DNA of 13,814 bases, from assembly GCA_014378085.1 (NCBI GenBank), contig JACMOJ010000373.1:1-13814 (forward strand), read 5' to 3'. This stretch comes from Burkholderiales bacterium (GTDB taxonomy: Bacteria > Pseudomonadota > Gammaproteobacteria > Burkholderiales > Usitatibacteraceae). Below are positions 1 to 7,530 of this stretch, in pieces; within the stretch, counting starts at the first letter, position 1, and the number at the start of each line of letters is the position of its first letter. Both the position numbers and the translations under genes were made by a program. Below the pieces are notes generated by a model, which was not told where the DNA came from, did not search any database, and saw only the letters and a list, made by a program, of their open reading frames with translations.

Positions 1-798
1 CGTCAAACCCCCGGTGATATTGGGGTGATGCGCCATGAAGTGCACCACTGCGCGGACTTCCGGCTCGGAAGTCGGGTACGGCCCGGCACCAAATTGTTCG
101 AACTCTTGTCGCCAGCCCGCTGGGAAGTTACGATTGAGGTCAAGACCCTGCTTGTCTTTATTGACCTTCACCGTGAAGCCGTCGTAATCATTCATCCTGC
201 CCTCCGGCAGCATCCGGTAATAGTGTCCGCCGTATTCGGTTGGATCGCGCTCAATCATCAAGCGTGTTTCCACCGGGTGGCACTTCCAATTGCCGTTCGG
301 GTCAGGGATGCGCATTGACAGGATGCGACCATCACAGTCGATGTCCTCGATATCGAGTCCGTCGACTGGGTCTTCATCAAACGGATACGGCCGCGTTGAC
401 GAGCGAATAATCTTCGGTCCGCCCTCATTTGCTGAGCGCATCGCCCATTCGGCCCCGTCTGGATTCATACGTGGACAAATGTAGAAGGCGCGGGTGTCGA
501 GGCAGCGCGTGATGTCGTCGCGTTTGCCGTACTGCGTAACGAGGGTATTGATGAAGTACAACGAAGCAGTGGTCGCCGCCAACTCACTCGCGTGAATATT
601 GCCGTCGATCCAGTAAGCAGGTTTGTCTGCAGCGGGGCCGGTGTTGGTGTTGGTCGCAGTCAGAACCCAAATATCGCGCCCCTCAAAACTCTTGCCGCAG
701 GATTCGATTGAAAGAATTCCGGGGTAAGTCGCGGCGTACCATTGCAGAATCGCAGAAAACTCGGCGAACCGATAAAATCGGTCAAACTTAACTTCCAT
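1..798 (-). CDS. M14-family zinc carboxypeptidase, N-terminal part (runs off left edge)
   Basis: This open frame starts at ATG 798 and has no stop before base 1, so 266 residues are visible and the C-terminus is missing. Seen: GNIHASE around residues 66-72 supplies the HxxE zinc-ligand pair (H69, E72). PRMNPDGAE (109-117), GLDLNRNFPAGW (218-229) and PTSEPEVRA (242-250) are hallmarks of the M14 carboxypeptidase fold. The third zinc histidine and the catalytic glutamate would lie in the missing part. There is no obvious signal peptide, which suggests a cytosolic enzyme that trims C-terminal residues from peptides; the substrate is not readable. An acidic insert (about 139-158, rich in D/E) separates the two motif blocks. 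The gene is divergent from the exported protein gene at 933, with 134 bases between them. The family call is firm; the specificity is unknown. Confidence 0.9.
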   Translation of the reverse strand, partial: MEVKFDRFYRFAEFSAILQWYAATYPGILSIESCGKSFEGRDIWVLTATNTNTGPAADKPAYWIDGNIHASELAATTASLYFINTLVTQYGKRDDITRCLDTRAFYICPRMNPDGAEWAMRSANEGGPKIIRSSTRPYPFDEDPVDGLDIEDIDCDGRILSMRIPDPNGNWKCHPVETRLMIERDPTEYGGHYYRMLPEGRMNDYDGFTVKVNKDKQGLDLNRNFPAGWRQEFEQFGAGPYPTSEPEVRAVVHFMAHHPNITGGLT

Positions 799-932
799 CA
801 GTAACACTCCGGCTGGTGAAAGCGCCGAATCGGTGGGCAGATAAGAAACACCGCGGCGCTTGATAACGGTATTTTGACATTCTGATTAAGCAGTCACCGG
901 AACTTTTTCGCGTTTTTGCTCTCACTTTCAAT

Positions 933-1349
933 ATGAAGCATCTTTTCAATTTTTGCCGACAAGGCAAGCGCATCACCGCCGCGTTGACCGTGCTGCTACT
1001 GACCGCAAGCCAGCTGGCCGTGGCGATGCACGCCTGTTCGTCGATCCAAATGTCCACTGCCGCCAGCCACATGTCGGTGGATAACGCACGGGATCGTGAT
1101 TGTTCGGGTGACAGCGCCGGTGACACCGCAAGAGACACCAGTGGCAATGCGGCGCTGTGCAAGCAGCACTGCGAAAATGGCCACCAGAATTTTGCCAAGC
1201 CGCTTGTGGCGGATCACATTAGCGTGGTCGCTGTCTTTTCGATTCCGAGCATCATCTGTATCGAAACCGGTCACTCTGCGGCACCTCTCGGCGTCGACCG
1301 CGTTGCCAGCAATCCGCCCTTTCTGAGAAACGCGAACCTGCGCATCTGA
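933..1349 (+). CDS. Small exported Cys/His-containing protein of unknown function (metal-cluster associated)
   Basis: This is a predicted 138-residue protein. Residues 10-31 form a basic then hydrophobic segment ending AVA, which fits a signal peptide, so the mature protein would be periplasmic. The mature part has cysteines at 35, 57, 76, 80 and 109 and a CKQHC motif at 76-80, followed by ENGHQ. The C-terminus NPPFLRNANLRI resembles the short Pro-Pro...RI tails of small exported proteins that I recall near copper or other metal genes in betaproteobacteria; that recollection is not a search result. It leads a plus-strand run into the MerP/MerT-like genes. No clear ribosome binding site precedes ATG 933. 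Competing minus-strand frames in this stretch look like shadows, lacking a signal peptide or recognisable motifs. Whether it is a gene is moderately supported; its function is not known. Confidence 0.6.
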   Translation: MKHLFNFCRQGKRITAALTVLLLTASQLAVAMHACSSIQMSTAASHMSVDNARDRDCSGDSAGDTARDTSGNAALCKQHCENGHQNFAKPLVADHISVVAVFSIPSIICIETGHSAAPLGVDRVASNPPFLRNANLRI

Positions 1350-1381
1350 TGTCGAGCTGACATCGCTGCCCCGATTGTGTC

Positions 1382-1415
1382 GCCCGCGAGCCATCCACCC
1401 TTGGCGTGGGCTTTT
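1382..1415 (+). terminator. Possible weak intrinsic terminator or attenuator hairpin
   Basis: Bases 1382-1388 (gcccgcg) can pair with 1405-1411 (cgtgggc), including one G-T wobble. A further three pairs form inside (cca 1391-1393 with tgg 1402-1404), and cttttat follows. It lies 33 bases after the first cluster gene and 32 before the next start, so it could reduce read-through from 933-1349 into 1447-2175. The T-tract is short, so the call is tentative. Confidence 0.35.
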
Positions 1416-1419
1416 ATAA

Positions 1420-1439
1420 GCTACTCAGCGCTACTCAGG
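1420..1439 (+). repeat. 10-bp tandem direct repeat just upstream of the 1447 start
   Basis: Bases 1420-1429 (gctactcagc) and 1430-1439 (gctactcagg) are adjacent copies differing only in the last base. The second copy runs into the AGGAAG ribosome binding site of the gene at 1447. TATAAG at 1415-1420 touches the first copy and could be a -10 element, but I saw no matching -35. A role as an operator or in translation is possible, and chance duplication is equally plausible. Confidence 0.5.
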
Positions 1440-1446
1440 AAGTGTT

Positions 1447-2175
1447 ATGCATCATTATTTTGTCTTATCTCCCAAGGCCGCGACCGCTGCGGTCATATCC
1501 GGTATCGGCATCTGTCTGCTTTCCTTTACCGCAAATTTGGAAGCAAAGCCCATCGCTTTTGCCGAAGCCGTTACCATGATGCACGAGCGCGACGCCAACA
1601 TGATCTCAACCGAGGTGTACTACGCGCCTAAACATTGGTGGTCGCTCGGTATTGCCGACCTCAAAATGACATCTGACGATAAACAACGTGAAATGGACTC
1701 GAAGTACGCACAATTCAACTTTTTGTTGAAGCGCTGGAACATGCCAGGGGCGCAGGGCAACATCTTTGCCTCTGCTGGGTTTGGCTGGGCGGATTCGGTC
1801 AAACAGGGAGTGATGGGCGTTGTCCACCCGGGCCACAGCGTCGCGCAGACGGCGCGTTACAGTGAATCGGCCCGCCGATTTGTGCTACAGGGTGACTACG
1901 AGACGCGACAGTTCTACTCCAGTCTCAAATTCGACGTGCAACAAACGCCGCTATTCTACGAGCGTACCGATACCGGCCAGATCGGCTTTTCGCCAGTCGC
2001 ACACGATTACGAAGACTTGGCGGTTTGGTTTGTCGCACAGGTCAAAAAGTATCGCGGCATGTCGGACAAAACCGAAGCTGGCGCATTTGTGCGCCTCTTC
2101 AAGAAAAACATTTGGGTGGAAATCGGCGTCACCGAGGGCCGCAAACCGCAAATGATGCTGATGGTTAACTACTAA
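1447..2175 (+). CDS. Exported protein of unknown function, possible small outer-membrane beta-barrel
   Basis: This 242-residue protein starts at ATG 1447 with AGGAAG five bases upstream. Residues 11-33 are a hydrophobic stretch ending near LEA, consistent with a signal peptide. I do not recognise the family. The mature part is rich in aromatic residues and has alternating polar and hydrophobic runs (for example QFYSSLKFDV at 155-164 and NIWVEIGV at 221-228). It ends in a strand with a terminal aromatic residue, QMMLMVNY, the usual outer-membrane barrel signature. That supports a small barrel or an outer-membrane-associated protein, by inference only. It contains a W-rich patch (HWW at 63-65) and no cysteine after the signal region, so it lacks an obvious soft-metal site. 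It ends 36 bases before the MerP-like gene on the same strand and is probably co-transcribed with it. Confidence 0.75.
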   Translation: MHHYFVLSPKAATAAVISGIGICLLSFTANLEAKPIAFAEAVTMMHERDANMISTEVYYAPKHWWSLGIADLKMTSDDKQREMDSKYAQFNFLLKRWNMPGAQGNIFASAGFGWADSVKQGVMGVVHPGHSVAQTARYSESARRFVLQGDYETRQFYSSLKFDVQQTPLFYERTDTGQIGFSPVAHDYEDLAVWFVAQVKKYRGMSDKTEAGAFVRLFKKNIWVEIGVTEGRKPQMMLMVNY

Positions 2176-2211
2176 TCTACTAATATTTTTAATCACGAAA
2201 AGGAAATCAAT

Positions 2212-2553
2212 ATGAAAAAGCTAAACACGTTGCTCGCGTCTGTCACTTTGGCCGCGTTCTTCACCGCTCCTGCATTCGCCGCTCCCAAGACTATCCAGAT
2301 TGGGCTTGATGGCTTGGTTTGTGCGTTTTGCGCCCAAGGGGTAGAGAAGAAAATGAAGTCACAGGCCGCCACCGACAAAGTTTTTGTCAGCATGGAAAAG
2401 AAAGTGGCTGTGGTCGCACTCAAAGATGGTCAAGACATTGCGGACGCCACTATCAAAGCGGAAATCACAGACGCCGGATACGTAGTTACCTCGATTGCAC
2501 GTAGCGAAGAAAGTTTTGATGTGCTGACCAAGAAGATTAAAGCGGGCAAGTAA
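2212..2553 (+). CDS. Periplasmic heavy-metal-binding (HMA) protein, MerP-like
   Basis: This 113-residue protein has a clear signal peptide: MKK, a hydrophobic core and a likely cut after AFA at residue 23. The mature part is one HMA domain with the CxxC metal site CAFC at residues 37-40, on the usual loop before the first helix. The family pattern GMTCxxC is changed here to GLVCAFC, so the common methionine is replaced by leucine-valine. TDAGYVV at 87-93 is the typical end of the HMA fold. About 20 residues follow, a lysine-rich tail beyond the fold. In MerP systems such a protein captures Hg(II) in the periplasm and hands it to MerT. The MerT-like gene directly downstream, overlapping by one base, supports the same partnership. 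The metal could be mercury, copper or another soft ion. The ribosome binding site AAAGGAAA precedes ATG 2212. Confidence 0.85.
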   Translation: MKKLNTLLASVTLAAFFTAPAFAAPKTIQIGLDGLVCAFCAQGVEKKMKSQAATDKVFVSMEKKVAVVALKDGQDIADATIKAEITDAGYVVTSIARSEESFDVLTKKIKAGK

Positions 2554-3002
2554 TGTCGGCTCGCTCTTCCATTGACCCACAGGTCAGTGCTTCCCTGAAC
2601 CCGCCGGCCAGTGCTTCCCTCGATCCCGCGCTGAAGCAAAACGCGGCGGCGTCGTTTCTGTCGCTGTTCACCAGCGGCAGCACGCTGATCTGCTGCGCGT
2701 TACCTGCGTTGTTGGTCTCCGTCGGCGCGGGGGCAGCGATGGCGGGTTTGGTGACCACGTTCCCACAAATCGTATGGCTGTCGGCGCACAAGATCGCGCT
2801 GTTCGCCATTGCTGGAGTGATGTTGATGGCAGCAGGGGTCATGCAATGGCGCGCGCGATCGTTGCCTTGCCCCGCCGACCCCGCACTCGCGGCGGCATGC
2901 ACGCGAGCGCGCAAATGGTCGGTGGCGATCTATGCTTTTTCGGTGGTGATGTTTGTGACGGGTTTTTTCTTTGCCTTCTTAGCGCCAATAATTTTTGGCT
3001 AA
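2553..3002 (+). CDS. MerT-like inner-membrane metal transport protein
   Basis: This 149-residue protein starts at ATG 2553, sharing one base with the taa stop of the MerP-like gene (taatg), which implies translational coupling. It has three predicted membrane helices, about residues 42-67, 80-98 and 122-147. A cysteine pair lies in helix 1 (C47-C48, in TLICCALP), and two more cysteines (C106 and C116) sit in the loop between helices 2 and 3. This four-cysteine layout matches MerT, where the helix-1 pair takes Hg(II) from MerP and the loop pair passes it on in the cytoplasm. No mercuric reductase or MerR is visible, so mercury specificity is not established. The first 40 residues form a polar cytoplasmic leader longer than I expect for MerT. 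It contains a tandem repeat, listed separately. Confidence 0.8.
   Translation: MSARSSIDPQVSASLNPPASASLDPALKQNAAASFLSLFTSGSTLICCALPALLVSVGAGAAMAGLVTTFPQIVWLSAHKIALFAIAGVMLMAAGVMQWRARSLPCPADPALAAACTRARKWSVAIYAFSVVMFVTGFFFAFLAPIIFG
2585..2632 (+). repeat. Two-copy 24-bp in-frame tandem repeat in the MerT-like gene
   Basis: Units 2585-2608 and 2609-2632 both begin cagtgcttccct and then diverge. They encode SASLNPPA followed by SASLDPAL, an eight-residue duplication in the polar N-terminal leader. It preserves the reading frame and probably reflects replication slippage. Confidence 0.7.
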
Positions 3003-3013
3003 AGTCGTTTATT

Positions 3014-3053
3014 GACGGGCATTTTCGAGCATTTATGCTTGTAAAGACCCGTC
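3014..3053. terminator. Possible hairpin terminator between convergent genes
   Basis: Bases 3014-3019 (gacggg) pair with 3048-3053 (cccgtc). An inner stem, agca 3028-3031 with tgct 3036-3039, closes on a ttta loop. The hairpin sits between the MerT-like gene, which ends at 3002, and the M13 peptidase gene, whose minus-strand stop is at 3071. Flanking T-runs are weak on both strands, so termination is inferred mainly from position. Confidence 0.35.
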
Positions 3054-3070
3054 CTTATTAGACTTAAAAT

Positions 3071-5212
3071 TTACCAAATCGTCACGCGCTGCTCAGGTGC
3101 CAAGTACATCTTGTCACCCTCTTTCACACCGAACGCGCCATAAAAGCCGGGTTGGTTGCGCACCGTGGCGGTACCGCGAACCTGACCCGGTGCATGGGGA
3201 CCGGTTTTGAGTTGCAAAATCATCGCATCGTCGCGCGAGGCAGTGCGCCACACCTGCGCCCAGCCTAGGAACAATCGCTGATCGCCAGTAAAACCGTCAA
3301 TCACTGGGCCTTCCTTGCCACCAAGTGACAACTTGTAGGCCTTGTAGGCGATTGCCAGACCCGAGTTATCGCCAATATTTTCTCCCAGCGATAACGCGCC
3401 ATTGACGTTGTAGCCAGCAATTGGCGAGTAGGAAGAATACTGCGCAATCAGCACTTTGGTCTTAGCACTGAATCGTTCGCGGTCTTCTGCCGTCCACCAA
3501 TCACGTAGATTGCCCACTTCGTCGTATTGGCTGCCAGCGTCGTCAAAGCCGTGGCCGATCTCGTGGCCGATGACGCCTCCAATCGCGCCGTAATTGACCG
3601 CATCGTCAGCGGCTGCGTCAAAAAACGGTGGCTGCAAAATCGCCGCCGGAAAAGTGATTTCGTTACGCAGCGGGCTGTAGGACGCATTTACCGTTTGCGG
3701 TGTCATGCCCCACTCCGTGCGGTCTACCGGTTTACCGAGGCGGGAAATGTTGCGCTTGTACTCAGCGGCAGCAACGTTCTTTACGTTCGCAATCAGGTCG
3801 CCCTTCACAATCTTGATTTCCGAATAATCACGCCACTTGTTGGTGTAGCCGATCTTCGGATTCATCGTCGCCAACTTCTTGCGCGCCTCTTGTTTGGTGG
3901 TTGGGCTCATCCAATCGAGGCTATCGATGCTTTGTCCAAAGGCGAGTTTCAAGTTATCCACTAACTTTTCCATCCGCGCCTTGTTCTCCGGCGGGAAGTG
4001 TTTCGCCACATATAACTTGCCGAGTGCGTCCCCAAGCGAGCCATCAACCAAACGCACACCCAGTTTCCAGTTATCTTCATTGGCGGGAACACCACGCAAT
4101 ACCGTTCCTGTGAAGGCAAAACTGTCATCCACAAACGACTTCGACAAGAACGGCGCATAGCGACTAATCACGTGCCACTTGAAGTACGCCTTCCAAGCAC
4201 CGACCGGGGTAGCTTCCGCCAGTTTGCCAAACGCGGTGAGATAACTCGGCTGCGAGACCACCAACGAGCTGACCTTACCCTCCACTCCTGCTGCGGCGAG
4301 GTGCATGTTCCAGTCATAACCTGGAGCCAACTCATAAAGCTTGGCGACTTCAATGCGGTTATAGGTCTTTACCGGGTTGCGATTTTCAACACGTGTCCAT
4401 TGGCCACGCGCAATCTCGGTTTCAAGCGCCACCACCGCGCGTGCGCTCGCAGCGGCCGCAGCCGCCGCGTCGCCCGTCGCCGCGAACATTTTTTCGATGA
4501 GGGCCTGATACTTCGTTCGTACTTCTACAATTTTTGCATCCGCATTATTGAGGTAGTAATCACGATCCGGCAGCCCCAGGCCGCTTTGCGAAATGCCGAC
4601 GACATATTGGGTTGCGTCTTTTCGATCCTGCACCACACCCATCCCGATTGGCGCGGTGACACGCATCTGGTTCATGGATGCAATCATTTCGGCCAATTTG
4701 GATTTGTCCTTCATCGCGTCGATGCGGGCAAGGTCAGCCTTCAGCGGACTCGCGCCGAGCGTTTCGCGAAGCGCCTCGTCCATAAAACTGTCGTAGAGAT
4801 CCACAATTTTTTGCGCTTCCGAACCCGACGGCAGATTGCCTTCTTTTTTCTTGCCGTCGATGATTGCACGCATGTTTAGCACCGAAAGATCGCGTAACTC
4901 ATCAAAAGATCCCCAGCGCGATTTGTCCGCCGGCAGTACGGTATTTTTTAGCCAAGCGCCGTTGGTATAGGCGTAGAAGTCGTCTTGCGGCCGTACCGAC
5001 TTATCCATGTTTTTTCGATCAATACCGGATGTCGGCACGACAGTCGCCGCCTTACTTGTGGACATTAACGCAGCATTGGATGCCGACTGAGCGACCGGCA
5101 CATTGGTGGAAGCGGTAGCGGCATTGGTAACAGCAGCAGCGACGGCGGCAACAAGCGCTAGCGAATTTAGGCTTGCACGTGCAGTTGAAAATGAGAGTTT
5201 TGGTCGATTCAA
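3071..5212 (-). CDS. Secreted M13-family zinc metallopeptidase (neprilysin/PepO-like)
   Basis: This 713-residue protein hydrolyses peptides, judged by family. The zinc site is HEIGH at residues 550-554 within GGVIGHEIGHGFDD. The third ligand is E611 in ENIGDNSG, the counterpart of the usual ENIADNGG, with D615. Also visible are the NEITFPA motif (517-523), VNASYSP before it and a C-terminal VTIW ending, all typical of M13. The N-terminal domain begins near DDFYAYTNGAWL (77-88). Residues 1-35 look like a signal peptide, followed by a Ser/Ala/Thr-rich linker to about residue 65, so it probably acts in the periplasm or outside the cell. Full length for the family is about 680-720. The start is TTG at 5212, with TAAGGA seven bases upstream; I found no better ATG. 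It lies 174 bases downstream of tctA on the same strand and is probably an independent unit. Confidence 0.95.
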   Translation of the reverse strand: MNRPKLSFSTARASLNSLALVAAVAAAVTNAATASTNVPVAQSASNAALMSTSKAATVVPTSGIDRKNMDKSVRPQDDFYAYTNGAWLKNTVLPADKSRWGSFDELRDLSVLNMRAIIDGKKKEGNLPSGSEAQKIVDLYDSFMDEALRETLGASPLKADLARIDAMKDKSKLAEMIASMNQMRVTAPIGMGVVQDRKDATQYVVGISQSGLGLPDRDYYLNNADAKIVEVRTKYQALIEKMFAATGDAAAAAAASARAVVALETEIARGQWTRVENRNPVKTYNRIEVAKLYELAPGYDWNMHLAAAGVEGKVSSLVVSQPSYLTAFGKLAEATPVGAWKAYFKWHVISRYAPFLSKSFVDDSFAFTGTVLRGVPANEDNWKLGVRLVDGSLGDALGKLYVAKHFPPENKARMEKLVDNLKLAFGQSIDSLDWMSPTTKQEARKKLATMNPKIGYTNKWRDYSEIKIVKGDLIANVKNVAAAEYKRNISRLGKPVDRTEWGMTPQTVNASYSPLRNEITFPAAILQPPFFDAAADDAVNYGAIGGVIGHEIGHGFDDAGSQYDEVGNLRDWWTAEDRERFSAKTKVLIAQYSSYSPIAGYNVNGALSLGENIGDNSGLAIAYKAYKLSLGGKEGPVIDGFTGDQRLFLGWAQVWRTASRDDAMILQLKTGPHAPGQVRGTATVRNQPGFYGAFGVKEGDKMYLAPEQRVTIW

Positions 5213-5386
5213 GGTTTAGTCCTTACGCAGAAAAAATGAGGGTAAACGTTGCTGTGCGGAGAGGCTAAGACGCTACGTTCACAGCGCGGTCAGAGATTAT
5301 GGCCGGGAGGCTGCGGTGAGTGAGCGACTCAAAGTAGCAAGTGTGGCGCGAAACGATAAAAACACTCGGTACAACGCCGACGATTT

Positions 5387-6871
5387 TTATGCATGCTTGA
5401 ACTTCCGCCAAGCCCACGGCCCAAGCAGCATCGCGACCGTAATGGCGAGCAGCGTGGCCGACAGCGGTTTCTGTAGGAAGATCATCCAATCACCTTGGCT
5501 GATCGATAGTGAGCGCCGTAACTGTGCTTCGGCGAGTGGGCCCAAGATCATGCCGATGATGACGGGCGCGGTTGGGAAATCATAGCGTCGCATCACAAAG
5601 CCCAGCAAACCAATGGCGTACAGCAGGAAGATATCGAAGGCTGATTGACGCATGCCAAACACACCCAGCGTGGCAAAGATTAAGATGCCTGAGTAAAGCA
5701 TGGGTTTGGGAATCTTCAGCAGCTTTACCCAAATCCCGACCAGCGGCAGATTAAGCACCAGCAACATCACATTACCGATATACATCGAGGCAATCAGCGC
5801 CCAAACCAAATCGGCAGAATTCACAAACAACAACGGCCCGGGTTGCAGGCCGTATTGCTGGAACGCCGCCAGCAAAATTGCCGCCGTCGCCGAAGTCGGT
5901 AGGCCAAGTGCCAGCAAGGTGGTCATGGTGCCGGTTGATGAAGCATTATTCGCGGCTTCGGGTCCCGCGACACCTTCAATGGCACCTTTGCCGAATTCTT
6001 CGGGGTACTTGGATAACTTTTTCTCCATCGCGTAGGAAAGAAAGGTCGGAATCTCCGCGCCACCGGCGGGAATGGCACCAAATGGAAACCCGATTGCCGT
6101 GCCTCGCAACCACGGCCCCCATGAGCGTTTCCAATCGTCGGCCGTCATCCAGATGGAGCCACGCATGGCATGCATCGTCTCCACCGTTTTGTAATCTTTG
6201 GACGCTGTCCATAGCGTCTCACCGACGGCAAAAAGTCCAACCGCAACGGTGACCACTTCAATGCCATCCAGCAGCTGCGGCACGTCGAACGCAAATCGCG
6301 CGGTTCCAGATTGGGAGTCAATCCCCACTAAACCGATGGCGAGTCCGATAAACAGCGCGGTGAGTCCCCGTAATGCCGAGCCGCCCAGCACCGCCGCAAC
6401 GGTGGTAAAGGCAAGCACCATCAACGCGAAAAATTCCGGTGGGCCAAACCGAATCGCAACATCGACCACCAGTGGCGAGACAAAGGTCAGCGCGATGACC
6501 GTTAACGTGCCGGCGACAAACGAGCCAATGGCGGATGTCGCCAACGCAGCACCAGCACGGCCGCGCTTGGCCATTTGGTTACCTTCCATCGCCGTCACAA
6601 TGGTGGCAGATTCGCCCGGCGTATTCAGCAAGATGGACGTGGTCGAGCCGCCGTACATCGCACCGTAGTAGATGCCCGCAAACATAATCAGCGCGCCGGA
6701 GGGGTCGATCTTGGTGGTGACGGGCAGCAGCAATGCCACGGTCACCGCAGGGCCAATTCCCGGCAGTACGCCGACTGCCGTACCTAGCGTCACCCCAATA
6801 AAACACCACATGAGGTTTTGCATCGTGAGCGCGAGGGAGAACCCTTGCGCAAGTGAATCTAAAACTTCCAT
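5387..6871 (-). CDS. tctA: Tripartite tricarboxylate transporter large membrane subunit TctA
   Basis: This 494-residue, very hydrophobic protein is predicted to have about eleven or twelve membrane helices. TctA forms the transport channel of TTT systems, which use a periplasmic TctC protein to import carboxylates, driven by an ion gradient. Family marks seen near the N-terminus include [12 protein letters not shown] (33-44) and [20 protein letters not shown] (68-87). A second related block, [20 protein letters not shown], lies in the middle of the protein, consistent with the internal duplication of the family. The frame could begin at GTG 6874, but ATG 6871 is better placed behind AAGGGG (five bases against two). 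It is the last gene of tctC-tctB-tctA, 75 bases after tctB. No tctDE two-component genes are adjacent. The substrate cannot be read. Confidence 0.95.
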   Translation of the reverse strand: MEVLDSLAQGFSLALTMQNLMWCFIGVTLGTAVGVLPGIGPAVTVALLLPVTTKIDPSGALIMFAGIYYGAMYGGSTTSILLNTPGESATIVTAMEGNQMAKRGRAGAALATSAIGSFVAGTLTVIALTFVSPLVVDVAIRFGPPEFFALMVLAFTTVAAVLGGSALRGLTALFIGLAIGLVGIDSQSGTARFAFDVPQLLDGIEVVTVAVGLFAVGETLWTASKDYKTVETMHAMRGSIWMTADDWKRSWGPWLRGTAIGFPFGAIPAGGAEIPTFLSYAMEKKLSKYPEEFGKGAIEGVAGPEAANNASSTGTMTTLLALGLPTSATAAILLAAFQQYGLQPGPLLFVNSADLVWALIASMYIGNVMLLVLNLPLVGIWVKLLKIPKPMLYSGILIFATLGVFGMRQSAFDIFLLYAIGLLGFVMRRYDFPTAPVIIGMILGPLAEAQLRRSLSISQGDWMIFLQKPLSATLLAITVAMLLGPWAWRKFKHA

Positions 6872-6946
6872 CACTACCCCTTAGCGTTCAATTCCGCCCT
6901 CGATCGGACCGCTGGTGCGGAACACCACAAGCGCGACGCAACGCCG

Positions 6947-7450
6947 TTAGACCGGCAAGATACCGGCAGGTAGCCCGAGCCCAAGTCCGTAAGTAAAAAA
7001 TGCGTAAGTGATGCCAGCGATGACGAGCCCAACAAATGCATTTCTGGCATACGCACGACTGTCGAAGCCGCGCGCGGCGAGCACAAATAACAACGTGCCG
7101 GCAATGACAAACCCGGCCGGCACAATCAGTAGTCCGTTTACGATCAGGCCGACAGAAATCCAGCAGAACGCTGGCCAGTTGGTTGGCGTGTCGAGGTGCT
7201 CGGTCTCATCCACCCCTCGAAAACCACCAGTCAGTGATTCCTTCAGCAGTAGCAGGCCGAGTAACAGCAACCCCCCTGATACGATCGCCGACATCAGGCG
7301 CGGCCCAACTTTGGCATAACCGCTCGCCTCGGGTAGCTGACTCGTGCCGTACGCGAGTGCCGTACCTACCAACACCACGCCAATACTGAGCAGAACTTGG
7401 CCCGCGTGTTTTGTTGCCGTTTTTGCCATAGGCGTGGTTGTTATTGTCAT
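6947..7450 (-). CDS. tctB: Tripartite tricarboxylate transporter small membrane subunit TctB
   Basis: This 167-residue membrane protein has four to five hydrophobic segments, about residues 16-34, 53-70, 95-125 (one or two passes) and 137-156. The central polar loop runs from about residue 71 to 92. Length and layout fit the TctB family, the small partner of TctA; its exact mechanistic role is unclear even in studied systems. ATG 7450 is preceded by a near-perfect AGGAGG site. It sits between tctC (80-base gap) and tctA (75-base gap), the standard gene order, and this order supports the call as much as the poorly conserved sequence does. Confidence 0.9.
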   Translation of the reverse strand: MTITTTPMAKTATKHAGQVLLSIGVVLVGTALAYGTSQLPEASGYAKVGPRLMSAIVSGGLLLLGLLLLKESLTGGFRGVDETEHLDTPTNWPAFCWISVGLIVNGLLIVPAGFVIAGTLLFVLAARGFDSRAYARNAFVGLVIAGITYAFFTYGLGLGLPAGILPV

Positions 7451-7530
7451 CGCCCCTCCTCTGTTGTTGTCGGCAGGTCAACTCACGGGCGGCACTATGT
7501 TCAAGCTCCCCCGCGCGTCCGGTGCGACTG

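Noticed and set aside
788..1394. Two minus-strand frames of 132-136 codons overlapping the 933-1349 gene
   Set aside because: Neither has a recognisable domain, whereas the plus-strand frame has a signal peptide and a Cys/His motif. The choice is not absolute, which is reflected in the 0.6 confidence for the plus-strand gene.
4172..4879. 235-codon plus-strand frame inside the M13 peptidase gene
   Set aside because: It is antisense to an M13 gene with all family motifs and its composition looks like a frame shadow, with no recognisable domain.
5357..5390. ataaaaa / tttttat inverted repeat after the tctA stop
   Set aside because: The potential stem is only A-T with a loop of more than 20 bases, too weak for a terminator.
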